From Verrucomicrobiaceae bacterium (GTDB lineage: Bacteria > Verrucomicrobiota > Verrucomicrobiia > Verrucomicrobiales > Akkermansiaceae): DNA of 64,000 bases. The stretch spans positions 62,001 through 126,000 of the forward strand of contig JAIXPW010000077.1 in NCBI GenBank assembly GCA_027485995.1, given 5' to 3'. Below, piece by piece: positions 15,555-24,060 of this stretch. The notes below the pieces were generated by a model. The model was not told where the DNA came from. It ran no database searches and worked only from the letters and a program-made list of their open reading frames with translations. The position numbers and the translations under genes are program-made. Position 1 is the stretch's first letter. Each line of letters begins with the position of its first letter.

Positions 15555-17107
15555 ACATCAAGGACGCCTTCAATACCCTTTTCGGCCGCAAGCCCACGCC
15601 TCGCCGCGTCATCCTCGGCTCGTCTCACGAGCCCACCGCCATCGCCCAGACGATCGATGCCGGCCGCCTCCATGACATCCTCCGCTCTGCCGAGGCCGGG
15701 GACATGTCCGACTTCTTCGCCCTCGCCCGCGATGTCACGGCGGGCCACGGTCACACCCTCGCCGAGTTCGGAAAGCGGAAGCTCGCCGTTCTCGCCAAGG
15801 CCCAGGGCATCGCCGCCAAAGACCGGAAGGATCCGCGCCAGCGCCTCATCGCGGACCAGCTCAACGATCACCTGGATTCCCTCAGCACCTGGCTCCCTGG
15901 CATGGTCCATCTGCTCGACTCCACGATCTACCCCGTCGCAGTCCTGGAGAAATTCTGGAAAACCAGTGATCGCCCCGGCTGGCGCTTCGAGCTGGAGGAA
16001 CTCCGCCCGGTTCCGTATCGCGCCTTTGATTTCACCCTCGGCTATCTCCGGATCCGGGACCTTGACGAGAACGGTGCCCCCCTCGGCACCTTCCACGATC
16101 TTGACCCTTTGCGCTACGTGGTTCATCGCGGCCACCTCCTCACGTCCACCCCGGACACCTGGGGCGGCCCGCTCCGCGCCATCCTATTCTGGTGGCTCTT
16201 CGCCGTCATGGATCGGGACTGGTGGGCTCGCTTCCTCGAACGCTTTGGCGCTCCCTTCATGGAGGGCACCTATGACCGCACCGATGACAACTCGCGCATG
16301 CTGCTTGAGCGGGCCTTCAGTGCCGCCACGCGCCTGTTCGGCATCGCCGTGCCCGATGGGGCCAGCGTCAAAATTCATCAAGCGAACACCAGCCAGGGCG
16401 GGGATGCCTTCGAGCAATTCCACAGTGTCGCCAATCAGGAAATCTCCAAGATCATTCTCGGCCAGACCCTTTCCGCCCAAGGTCAAAACCTCGGCCTCGG
16501 CGGTGGCCAGGCCGCCATCCAGGGCGACGTCCGCGATGACATCCGCGTGTTCGATGCCCTCCTGCTCGGCGCGACTGTCAGAACCCAGATCTTCGCCAGC
16601 CTCATCCACCTGAACGGCTGGCAGATCGAATCCCCCCGCATCACCTGGGGTGGCGAGCTGGAGATCAATGCCGAGATGCTCAAGAGCCTCCGCGAGGCTG
16701 GCCTCGACTTCACAGACGAGGCGATCGAGACCATCTCCAAACAGACCGGCATCGAACTGGTCCGGGCCACCTCGCCAGCACAGCCGGCACAGCCCACGCC
16801 ACCCCTCGGCCAGCTCTCGGCCTTGGCCTCGCCGCCCCCTGGCGACCCTCTGGCCGACCGCAGCTCACGCGCCCGCGCCGCCACCGATCGCCTGGCATCC
16901 AGTGCCGCCGTGACCCTTTCTGAAGATCTTGGCCGCATGCTCCGCCCTCTGGCCACCCTGGTTGGCGAAGCGACCAGCCTCAGCGATCTGGAAGCCCGGC
17001 TGAAGGCCGCCATTCCAAGCCTCGACTACAACCAGGCCGCCTCCGTGGCCGAGGGGGTCCTCGTCTCATCCAGCGCGAACGCCGCTCAGGGATTCCGCGA
17101 AGCCTGA
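15551..17107 (+). CDS. Portal protein, DUF935 family (Mu gp29-like)
   Basis: Encodes 518 residues. Diagnostic segments include the clip and stem region WWLFAVMDRDWWARFLERFGAPF, the central SRMLLERAFSAATR, and EISKIILGQTLSAQGQNLGLGGGQAAIQGDVRDD, typical of DUF935 portals, which form the dodecameric DNA gate at the head vertex. The C-terminal 120 residues are Pro/Ala-rich then helical. It is the last gene before the right end of the Mu-like element; the head genes that normally follow are absent here. Confidence 0.85.
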   Translation: MNIKDAFNTLFGRKPTPRRVILGSSHEPTAIAQTIDAGRLHDILRSAEAGDMSDFFALARDVTAGHGHTLAEFGKRKLAVLAKAQGIAAKDRKDPRQRLIADQLNDHLDSLSTWLPGMVHLLDSTIYPVAVLEKFWKTSDRPGWRFELEELRPVPYRAFDFTLGYLRIRDLDENGAPLGTFHDLDPLRYVVHRGHLLTSTPDTWGGPLRAILFWWLFAVMDRDWWARFLERFGAPFMEGTYDRTDDNSRMLLERAFSAATRLFGIAVPDGASVKIHQANTSQGGDAFEQFHSVANQEISKIILGQTLSAQGQNLGLGGGQAAIQGDVRDDIRVFDALLLGATVRTQIFASLIHLNGWQIESPRITWGGELEINAEMLKSLREAGLDFTDEAIETISKQTGIELVRATSPAQPAQPTPPLGQLSALASPPPGDPLADRSSRARAATDRLASSAAVTLSEDLGRMLRPLATLVGEATSLSDLEARLKAAIPSLDYNQAASVAEGVLVSSSANAAQGFREA

Positions 17108-17109
17108 CC

Positions 17110-17237
17110 CATTTCACGATTTCCGTCTGCCCGTTTCAAAGTTTCGCAGACCCCGCCGCGCCCGATCTACCCTGATCCCTTTGATTCCAAGCGTTTCAGG
17201 CTAGATCAGACTGTTTCAAGGTTTTTGTGTTTTTTCA
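17110..17237 (+). other. Right end (attR-type transposase binding region) of the Mu-like element
   Basis: After the portal stop there are GTTTCA boxes at 17,133, 17,193 and 17,213 and a weaker TTTCA at 17,112. The two nearest the edge are 20 bases apart and the third is 60 bases further in, like R1/R2/R3 of Mu, whose MuA sites also contain GTTTCA. The stretch ends TTTTTTCA at 17,237, which reads TGAAAAAA inward from the other strand, matching the TG/CA termini of Mu-like elements. Beyond it the gene direction and phage type change. The exact edge is inferred. Confidence 0.6.
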
Positions 17238-17284
17238 CGCTGGCGAGGCGGGCGGGGCTTTCGGGTAGCACGAGCAGGTGCAAA

Positions 17285-17686
17285 TCAGAACAGAAGCGAG
17301 ACCGTCACGGAACCAGTGAAGGTGCCAGAGGTAGCGGTCGCGGTCTGCGCGATGCGGATGTAGCGGCGAGTGTTCGGAGGCAGTGGGAACTCGACAGTTT
17401 TCGCCGGGGTTCCGGTGCCGCCAGCGCCAGTGACCGTGGTGGTCACACTCGGATCGACGGCGGCCCAGTTGGAGTTGTCGGCAGAATCCTGAAGCGTGAA
17501 GGTGAGAACCTTCGTGTCAGAGATTCCAGCGACCGCAGGAACCGCGACTTCGAGCTGGATGCCTTCGATCAATCCGCCCTGGACTTGCTCCAGGTCGAAT
17601 CCGGTGGAATTCACCCCGGCCTGCGCGAGCACGGCCGTGGCGATGAAGTTTGCGTCCTTGTTACGACGGGAATGAAGTTGGGCCAT
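17285..17686 (-). CDS. Putative capsid cement/decoration protein (Bbp16-like)
   Basis: Encodes 133 residues that are mostly beta strand: VLTFTLQDSADNSNWAAVDPS, then FPLPPNTRRYIRIAQTAT and GTFTGSVTVSLLF. The pattern of a strand-rich protein with a Y-R-I/V-R strand, directly downstream of a major capsid gene, is that of Bbp16-type capsid cement proteins. It is the last gene of prophage B before the Mu-like right end, 47 bases away, so the genes that should follow it are missing from this place. Confidence 0.6.
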   Translation of the reverse strand: MAQLHSRRNKDANFIATAVLAQAGVNSTGFDLEQVQGGLIEGIQLEVAVPAVAGISDTKVLTFTLQDSADNSNWAAVDPSVTTTVTGAGGTGTPAKTVEFPLPPNTRRYIRIAQTATATSGTFTGSVTVSLLF

Positions 17687-17721
17687 GATGGTGGATCAGT
17701 TGAGGATTGATGAATTCAGGA

Positions 17722-18663
17722 TCAGGCGATGGCCTCGGTATCGAGGATGTTGTCGGTGACTTCGATCGGGATGCCGAAAGCTTCGGTCGGGATCGGAGCG
17801 GTGAGACCCATCTGCGAACCAACGGTTCCAGCCTTGCCGTCGCCGTTGATGACAACGGAGCGGGAAAGCTGAAGCTGCAGGCGGCTGCGGCGGCTCATGA
17901 AGAGCACATCGGGAGCGAAGCCGACAGGGAACGTGGCCAGCCAGTTGGCAATGATCGCGTCGGTCAGAGTCTTGCCGGTCTGGGCGGTCAGGTTCTTGAT
18001 ACGACCGATAGCGTTCGGGTGAACGGCCTGCAAGCCGACCCACGAAGTGAGCTCCGAGACGTAAGCTGCATACTGTCCGCCGTTGCCGTCGAAAACGGAC
18101 TGCTCACGGAAAGGAGCCAAGGCGAGGGTCTGGTTTCCACCGTAGATGAGTTGGACATACTGCGGTCCAAGCTTGAGACCATAAACCGAAGAGCCAGTGT
18201 TGGCGGTCGATCCGGTGGCATCATAGGTCTGGGCAGCGGTGACCAGAGCCTGCGCACCAGGGAAGCCCTTGGAGTCTTCGGCCGTGCCATACCAGATCTG
18301 CTTGCCGAGTTCGATGCCAGCAGAGCGTGCGACACCGACCGCTTCGAGAGCCTGATAGGCTCCGCGCCCACCGTCCCAAGCATCGGCAATCGCCTTGTCG
18401 GCATTGACCGCGCCACGGAAGATGAAGCACTCGACGCTTTTGACGGCAAAGCCAGACTTCCCGGCCGCGATGCCTTCGTTGGCATTGGTGAATCCGGTTG
18501 CTGGCAGCGCGTTGCGGTCGAGCGTCTTGAAGGACGTTCCGGCGATGACGCGGCCCGGGATGCGTCCAAGCTCGGGAGCCGCAGTAACGACCGATTCGAT
18601 CAGACCGACGGAGCGGTCATGACCAGCGGCCTTGGTAAGATCGAGAAGAGAGATTTTAGCCAT
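17722..18663 (-). CDS. Major capsid protein (HK97-fold, Bbp17-like)
   Basis: Encodes 313 residues. The features are an N-terminal helix, LPATGFTNANEGIAAGKSGF, a spine-helix-like region (AWDGGRGAYQALEAVGVARSAGIELGKQIWYG), and a C-terminal PDVLFMSRRSRLQLQLSRS followed by FGIPIEVTDNILDTEA. These match the class of capsid proteins partnered with Bbp16-type cement. It lies between the protease/scaffold gene and the cement gene, as expected. It forms the icosahedral shell. Confidence 0.75.
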   Translation of the reverse strand: MAKISLLDLTKAAGHDRSVGLIESVVTAAPELGRIPGRVIAGTSFKTLDRNALPATGFTNANEGIAAGKSGFAVKSVECFIFRGAVNADKAIADAWDGGRGAYQALEAVGVARSAGIELGKQIWYGTAEDSKGFPGAQALVTAAQTYDATGSTANTGSSVYGLKLGPQYVQLIYGGNQTLALAPFREQSVFDGNGGQYAAYVSELTSWVGLQAVHPNAIGRIKNLTAQTGKTLTDAIIANWLATFPVGFAPDVLFMSRRSRLQLQLSRSVVINGDGKAGTVGSQMGLTAPIPTEAFGIPIEVTDNILDTEAIA

Positions 18664-18701
18664 GATGGTATGATGTCAGGGGTTGGGGGGTGAGGTGGTG
18701 A

Positions 18702-19718
18702 TCAGCCTTTGGCGTCCGCAGCGAGGGCAGCTTCCAAAAGATCGATGCCTTCCAGATTGGAGCGGTCAGCAGCTTCGAGGGTCTTGTCCCCGGCTTTGTT
18801 GACGATGGTCTTGGTGACATCGGCCCCGGCGAGCACCGGCAGGCGCTCGATGGTTTTCAAGCCAAGGGCTTCGTTGGCCTCGATCAGCTCGGTGAGTTCC
18901 TTCTTGGTGTCCTCATCCCTCGGAGCGATCTTGCCAGCGGCGACGGCGGCTTCGACAATGGTCTTGATCTTGGCCTGCTTGGCGGCAGAGCACTCGGCAA
19001 GGGCGGAATCGCGCTCCTTCTTGAGGGTGGCGAGAGACGCTTCGAGTTCGTCGATCTTCTTCTTCCGATCTTCGGATTCCGACTGCATCGCAGAGACTCG
19101 CGTGCGTGCGAGCGCTTCAGCGGTGGGAAGGGCGGCTTCGGTCTCGCTCAGGAGACCGCAGGAGGCGAGGATGGTCATGGGATTGGTGGGGTCAATGATT
19201 TCGTCCGCCTCACTGGCGGTGATGGCGGGAATCTCCCGAAATGCTGGTTCGTTGACCAATCCGCCGAGTGGTCCCCGCTCCGGCAGACCGCAGGGCATGT
19301 CTCCCTCAAGGTCGAAGCGTCCGGAGAAATAGCGGAAATCGCGGCCCTCGATGGCAGCGCGTCCCGCGCTCGACCACGTGGCCGCGCACATGAGCCCCTT
19401 GCCCTTCTCGTAGCGGAACTTCGTGGGCTCTCCAGCAGATGGCCCCTTGTTGGCGTGCTCGAAGTCGATCCACGGCTTGACGTTCTGCTTCTGGCGCTGC
19501 TCCAGGTCCTTGTTGAATGCTGCAGCGATGATCTCGCCTCGATCCGCCGGCAGGTTCACCCAGACCCCGTCAGGATTGCTCTTTGGGAAGATCTTGTGCT
19601 TCCCTTCCGGGATATACACGAACTCATCCGGCACGCCGGAATCAGCGATCAGAGAGGCGAGGCATTCGACGGTGCGCTTCATGCCGTCGTTGAACCCGAA
19701 ACGCCCAACGATCACCAC
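18702..19718 (-). CDS. Mu I-like prohead protease/scaffold protein
   Basis: Encodes up to 338 residues from a GTG at 19,718; an ATG at 19,682 is an alternative, and neither has a strong ribosome site. Residues 40-190 resemble the Mu gpI protease (FVYIPEGKHKI, PWIDFEHANKG, GRDFRYFSGRFDLEG, LGGLVNEPAF), and the C-terminal 120 residues are a coiled coil (RKKKIDELEASLATLKKERD) like the scaffold part (Mu gpZ). It cleaves scaffold during prohead maturation. A GAGTGGTCCCC motif lies just upstream and another within it. Confidence 0.75.
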   Translation of the reverse strand: MVIVGRFGFNDGMKRTVECLASLIADSGVPDEFVYIPEGKHKIFPKSNPDGVWVNLPADRGEIIAAAFNKDLEQRQKQNVKPWIDFEHANKGPSAGEPTKFRYEKGKGLMCAATWSSAGRAAIEGRDFRYFSGRFDLEGDMPCGLPERGPLGGLVNEPAFREIPAITASEADEIIDPTNPMTILASCGLLSETEAALPTAEALARTRVSAMQSESEDRKKKIDELEASLATLKKERDSALAECSAAKQAKIKTIVEAAVAAGKIAPRDEDTKKELTELIEANEALGLKTIERLPVLAGADVTKTIVNKAGDKTLEAADRSNLEGIDLLEAALAADAKG

Positions 19719-19751
19719 TTGGCGGAGTGGTCCCCTTTTATCGCCCCGCCA

Positions 19752-20747
19752 TTATTCCAGGCGGATCGAGTCGCCGCCATCGACCACGCGCAGGCCTCGA
19801 TCAGGGAGTTCCGAGAAGGCCTTCCGGTATTTCTGAGCCTTTGCCGCGTCACCCCGCTTCTCTGCATCTTCGAGCCCACGTTGCAGCATGATCCGTCTGG
19901 TGTTGGCAGCAGCTTCGCGTGCAACCTCCTCTGGGTTTCTTGGTTTCGGTCCGGATTCGAGTTCTTCGAGGAGCTTCCGTTTCAACTCCGGATCCATGCC
20001 CTTCACTGAGGACTCCAGCCCCTGATTCATCTTCATCTTAGGCGCGGGCACGGAATCGACTGGCAGCCCCTCCTTCTGGGCATCTTCGCGGGAAACATCC
20101 TCCTGGTTCACGCCTGAGTTGAACCCATACGGTCCCCAAGGCACGCCAAAACCTCCGATGTCCTTCGCGTTGTGGAATTCCGCCCACCGGGGATCAGTCT
20201 TGAGCAGGACCTCGCCGATGTTCTCTTGGTGGCGTGGTCGGGGCTCGGTCACTCCACGCTCGCGGATCAGCCGGGCAGCCGGGAACGCGGCCAGGACAAT
20301 CGGCTTGGTCCCTTGCTTCCATTGCCCGTAGCCGTAGGCTTGGCGAACGTTCGTGTCGAAGATGAGCCTGAGCCTGGCAACGCTCCGGATGTCGGTGACG
20401 TCCTTCTGGTTGACGTTCACGAACTCGCCGGGTGCAGCCATCCCTTCGGCGATCATGAAGTCGCGCATGCGTTTCACGAACTGCTCCCGGCCTGAGACCT
20501 TCAACGCGGTCACGACGGTGCCGTCTGGCTGCACGATCGTTTCGCGCACCTTGGCGAGATAGTCGAAAAGGAGGCCTTGAGACCGATCAAGGAAGCGAGC
20601 GTTCTCGACGTTCGCCGACCAGAAAGCCCGCGTTCGGAAATCCGGCTCGACCGCCTGCCAATCGGCAGCGTCCCACTCTGCGGGAAGTTGCTCCTTGTTC
20701 AGCAGGAAGAGAATCGCCTCTTCGAATGGCATCGGGTTGGTGATCAT
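19752..20747 (-). CDS. Mu F-like minor head protein
   Basis: Encodes 331 residues with PMPFEEAILFLLNKEQLP at the start and the core RSVARLRLIFDTNVRQAYGYGQWKQ, followed by RPRHQE and a FNSGVN segment, the pattern of phage Mu protein F/gp7 (SPP1) head-morphogenesis proteins. The C-terminal part (KRKLLEELESGPKPRN onward) is a charged helical tail. It has four-base overlap with the gpG-like gene. Known role: minor virion protein injected or required for head assembly. Confidence 0.75.
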   Translation of the reverse strand: MITNPMPFEEAILFLLNKEQLPAEWDAADWQAVEPDFRTRAFWSANVENARFLDRSQGLLFDYLAKVRETIVQPDGTVVTALKVSGREQFVKRMRDFMIAEGMAAPGEFVNVNQKDVTDIRSVARLRLIFDTNVRQAYGYGQWKQGTKPIVLAAFPAARLIRERGVTEPRPRHQENIGEVLLKTDPRWAEFHNAKDIGGFGVPWGPYGFNSGVNQEDVSREDAQKEGLPVDSVPAPKMKMNQGLESSVKGMDPELKRKLLEELESGPKPRNPEEVAREAAANTRRIMLQRGLEDAEKRGDAAKAQKYRKAFSELPDRGLRVVDGGDSIRLE

Positions 20748-21409
20748 GAGCCTTTGATGAGTTGGGCAAATGCGCCTCGCCAGCCTTGGAAGAATGCGTC
20801 GACGAGCTCGGTTTCAGGAGGGACCGCGCCGACCCACGGTTCATGCGTCACGCTCTTCACCAGCGCATACACCGCCCGGATGTTGCTGGTTCGGATCGTC
20901 GTCGTCCCAGGGCGTCCACGTCTGCCTCGCGAGCCCGTGGTTGATCCCTGCACCCGCTCAAAGAGCGCGTTCTTGCCCCGGATGGTGAAGAGTCGCCGCC
21001 CGGTGTTCTGGCTGTAAACCGAAGCGTAGAGCCCACGGGCTTCAGGGATCAGCGGAATCGTCAAGGCCTTCGCTCGCTTCGGGGTGATCGTGCCGCCTCG
21101 AACCTTGAAAGCGTAGTGGCTGGCATCGTTCGAGATCACCGCTTCATTCGGCGATGACGAAGTGAATTGCCATCCGCGCGCGATATCGGCCCCGAAGGTC
21201 GATCCCTGACCTTGTGATGGTCCAAGGTATCGCCTCCCGCGCCATCCTCCGGCCTGATCGAACTCGCGATGATACCGGGCAGCGTAGAGCACGGCGGACC
21301 GCCCGCCGACCTGGTTGAGGTCTGCCGCATCATCCGACGAAAGCCCGCGAATGACTCCACGGATCGTCTTCGATGCTCCGTCAGCGACGTTGATTCCAAT
21401 GGCGATCAT
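20744..21409 (-). CDS. Virion morphogenesis protein (Mu gpG-like)
   Basis: Encodes 221 residues with DLNQVGGRSAVLYAARYHRE, then GWQFTSSSPNEAVISNDASHYAFKVRGGTITPKRAKALTI and LFTIRGKNALFERV. These strands match phage virion morphogenesis (gpG/tail-completion) proteins, which carry a K-V-H-Q/RGG-TI-TPK-AKAL-IP motif. Overlapping starts with both neighbours place it in the head operon. It probably joins head and tail. Confidence 0.65.
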   Translation of the reverse strand: MIAIGINVADGASKTIRGVIRGLSSDDAADLNQVGGRSAVLYAARYHREFDQAGGWRGRRYLGPSQGQGSTFGADIARGWQFTSSSPNEAVISNDASHYAFKVRGGTITPKRAKALTIPLIPEARGLYASVYSQNTGRRLFTIRGKNALFERVQGSTTGSRGRRGRPGTTTIRTSNIRAVYALVKSVTHEPWVGAVPPETELVDAFFQGWRGAFAQLIKGS

Positions 21410-23559
21410 TTCGGCTCGTAGCGGCTGACACTTCCGGCAAGGGCTGCGCTTCCGATGGCATCTTCGAATGCCGTCTGGAGCGCCTCGGTGTCCATCAGGT
21501 CAAACAGCTCCGGCATGTCTCGTTGGGCTTTCTCAAGAGCGGCGATGAAGTCCTCGTCGCTGACAGTCTTCGACATGGCGAGCGCGGCCAGCCGCTCGAA
21601 AACCGGGCGGACCGGAGCCAGCCAGTCGCGCGAAACTCCGGTCAGTCCCTCGAGCACGGCTGCAGACAGCTTGTCGACGGTCAGCGGCGGCTGTGAGTCG
21701 GCATAGTCCTCCCGGATGCTCGCGGAAACGGTCGTGCTCGGCATGCGGTGTGCCATCATCAGCACGCGAGCGATCGGCGCCATGAGGCGAATCACGCGCA
21801 GTGGCTTTCCCTCCTGCAGGGCGGCGAGCCACTGGTGATGGCCATCGACGACGTGGTTGTCTTCCGAGATCAAGATCGAGCGGTTCCCTCCGGTGAAGTT
21901 CTTCGCTCCCTCAACCTTGGCGGGCGAGAACTCAGCTTGCGTCGGCTTCAGCGATGCCGGATCAACCTCCTCTTGCTTGGAGTCGATGCCCCGGGCCCGG
22001 AGGAACTGCACCATCGCCGCGCGATCGCCGCTCTTAATCTGAGGCATCTCCGCGCGAGGGATTCCAAGGGTGCCGCTCTTCGCGTCGAAGCGGCTCCATC
22101 CGCCGGCGTCTGACGCTTCAATCTGTGGCTTTGGCTCTTCGGCCAGCGGATCTGGCTCGACCTCCTCTTGCTCAACCTCAGGGAAGAGCAGTTTCTCCCC
22201 CTCGGCCGGAATCGGCACGCCAAGGGTTTCGTGCCCCCACTCTTCGCCGATGCGGATCCCGAGTTCCTTGAGCTTCGTGAAGCGCTCGGCCTCAGTGTTG
22301 AGATCCTTCTCCTCGGTCCACTCGGCCCAAACTCCAGGGAGATCCGTCCTCGTGGCACCATAGTTCAAGGCCACCATCGAAGGCACGAGCTGATAGCTCA
22401 GGATCTCCCCAACGAAATCGCACACGCCTTCGATCAGATCTTGGCGCACTCCCTCGTGCACGGTGCCAAGTGCCTGCGTGCCCTTGTCGCCCGACGAGGT
22501 GGTCAGATTCTGCCCAAGAATGAACTCCGAACAGGCATCGTTGGCGACATCCATCAGGACCTTCTGCGCGATGTCGGTTGCACCCTTGCCGACGTCCTCG
22601 AAGTTGATCTTCGTGCCAGCCGGGAACGCTCCCCAGCCAGCGCTTCCGATGTTCTGAAGCATCTCGCTGACGACCTTCTTCGTGTTCAGGTCTCCCGTCG
22701 CATACTCGGCCCAACGGAAGGGCACGCCGCAGATCTGGGCAAACTGAGTGAGCCACTTCAGCCCATAGACCGCAGCCAGCCAGTAAGTCGCCAGCGCCCG
22801 CAGCGGTGCCGCTACTGTCGGGTGTCCCGGGTGCCCGCCATTGATCGCCAGCAGGAAATGATGTTCCGGGAAATCCTCGTAGCGGATCGAGCCCGTCTGG
22901 CCGCTCGGGTCAAACATCAGCCGGTCATCTTCAGCGATTGCATACGGGTAGCCGTAGAAGCGCGGAGGGACCACCTTCGTAGATCTCGGCCTGTAGCCGG
23001 AGCCATCCTTGAGCCAGTTGATCTCGAGCACGTGGTGACCGAAGTAGTAGCCGATTGCCAGTTCCTCCACGGTCCCCTCGAAGCCCTTCTCGCCGCGCGC
23101 GACGTGCGGACGCATCGACCAGATGTTGTGTTCGACCTCCTTGGCGATCGCTTCAGATCGCGGCGTCGGTTTGCTTCCCCTCTCGGCCCAAGGCTTCACC
23201 TTCCAATCGGCCTTTCGGACCGCCAGGCGGACCTCGCGCAGGCACTTCTGCAGGCGCGGCCATGTGTCTACCATCGCTTGGAAAAGAAGCTGCTGGCGTC
23301 TCAGGTCTCCAGTGAGTGCCCCGGCCAGCGTGTAGCGAACATCATTCGGAAGCTGCTCCCGCTCGATCAGCTCATAGAGGCGATCTCGCGCCTTCTGGAC
23401 CACGATCACGTCGTCACTGCCTGAGAATGCTGGACGGTCGCCAGAATCAGCCGCAAGGACCGTTACAGCATCACGGCGAGGAGGTAGCGCAGGGCCTACG
23501 GGTCGGCATCCGGTGGTCATGCCGGGGACCATGCCAGCGGGTAGGATTGGAGTCCGCAC
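21406..23559 (-). CDS. DUF935-type portal protein with inserted ParB-like domain
   Basis: Up to 717 residues from a GTG at 23,559; ATGs nine and thirteen codons later are plausible starts. Residues 60-450 are a DUF935 portal: EELAIGYYFGHHVLEINW, YGLKWLTQFAQICGVPFRWAEYATGD, CSEFILGQNLTTSSGDKG. Residues about 500-605 are unlike portals and read as a ParB-type fold: SLKPTQAEFSPAKVEG, then SILISEDNHVVDGHHQWLAAL with the conserved DGHHQ turn (572-576). Helical portal-tail sequence resumes after 625. At 717 residues it is clearly longer than the 518-residue portal of the Mu-like element. Confidence 0.8.
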   Translation of the reverse strand: MRTPILPAGMVPGMTTGCRPVGPALPPRRDAVTVLAADSGDRPAFSGSDDVIVVQKARDRLYELIEREQLPNDVRYTLAGALTGDLRRQQLLFQAMVDTWPRLQKCLREVRLAVRKADWKVKPWAERGSKPTPRSEAIAKEVEHNIWSMRPHVARGEKGFEGTVEELAIGYYFGHHVLEINWLKDGSGYRPRSTKVVPPRFYGYPYAIAEDDRLMFDPSGQTGSIRYEDFPEHHFLLAINGGHPGHPTVAAPLRALATYWLAAVYGLKWLTQFAQICGVPFRWAEYATGDLNTKKVVSEMLQNIGSAGWGAFPAGTKINFEDVGKGATDIAQKVLMDVANDACSEFILGQNLTTSSGDKGTQALGTVHEGVRQDLIEGVCDFVGEILSYQLVPSMVALNYGATRTDLPGVWAEWTEEKDLNTEAERFTKLKELGIRIGEEWGHETLGVPIPAEGEKLLFPEVEQEEVEPDPLAEEPKPQIEASDAGGWSRFDAKSGTLGIPRAEMPQIKSGDRAAMVQFLRARGIDSKQEEVDPASLKPTQAEFSPAKVEGAKNFTGGNRSILISEDNHVVDGHHQWLAALQEGKPLRVIRLMAPIARVLMMAHRMPSTTVSASIREDYADSQPPLTVDKLSAAVLEGLTGVSRDWLAPVRPVFERLAALAMSKTVSDEDFIAALEKAQRDMPELFDLMDTEALQTAFEDAIGSAALAGSVSRYEPK

Positions 23560-23583
23560 GCTTCACTGGTCCCCGTGGGCGAT

Positions 23584-23710
23584 TGGTGGACCTGGCGGGG
23601 ATCGAACCCGCGTCCTTCACTGACGACCCGACGAACTTCAAACATGCTTATCCTGTGCCGTTGCGGTGGCTCTTGCCGTAGGGCAATCCGTTTCCGGATC
23701 ACCTCCACCA
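23584..23710 (-). ncRNA. tmRNA/tRNA-like structured element
   Basis: On the minus strand the 3' end reads GGACGCGGGTTCGATCCC then CGCCAGGTCCACCA: a perfect T-arm (GCGGG-TTCGATC-CCCGC, 23,595-23,611) and an encoded CCA, very like the 3' end of tmRNA. Upstream are two perfect hairpins, ATCCG-GAAA-CGGAT and TTGCC-CTAC-GGCAA, and the ends TGGTGGA and TCCACCA pair over seven bases. A tmRNA-type 5' end (GGxTTCGACGG) and an ALAA-like tag are not seen. It may be a compact tRNA-like RNA, or an ssrA 3' fragment left by integration. It sits just upstream of the portal gene. Confidence 0.4.
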
Positions 23711-24060
23711 CTCACTGATGGGCGGCAGTGAGACCGTTGTTGCCCGATTTGCTTCCCTCCCCGGAGCGGGCGCTTGAGAGGGCGTGTGTGGCTCAGTTCG
23801 CAAGGGCGAGGTCGCTGTTGGCGACGTTCGCGGTGCGGCTGAAGCGGGCAGTATTGTTGCCGTTTGGTCTTTTGATCGGCTTTTTACCGGGCCAACCGAT
23901 CAACCCGGGCATGCTATTCGTCAGGCCCCCAATGGAGTCGAAACCATTGCAGGCCCTGAAGGTATCCGGGGCTTCCCGGTGTGGCTGAAAGTGGAGCGCA
24001 GGCGGTCGGGCTTGTTGATCCCCAGCCGGAGCGACCGGCCCGCCTACGCATTGAAACGGA
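23711..24060. other. About 350 bp with no convincing gene
   Basis: Two overlapping open frames, one on each strand, cross this stretch, but neither has a recognisable domain, a good ribosome site or consistent coupling, and one overlaps the membrane gene at 24,061. No terminator-like hairpin stands out. Because the structured element sits at its left edge, this stretch could be leader or remnant DNA between the lysis cassette and the portal gene. Confidence 0.4.

Noticed and set aside
22168..23424. Long rightward open frame antisense to the portal gene (also similar ones at 17,707-18,693, 60,446-62,014 and 47,495-48,802)
   Set aside because: These are shadows of GC-rich coding sequence: the opposite strand has conserved domains and good starts, while these have Arg/Gly/Pro-rich composition with no motif.
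23316..23681. Rightward frame ending with an AGIEPASFTDD-type sequence
   Set aside because: This phrase arises from reading the antisense of a tRNA/tmRNA T-arm; it is not a protein. The same holds for GLDSNQRP near 25,090, antisense of the tRNA.
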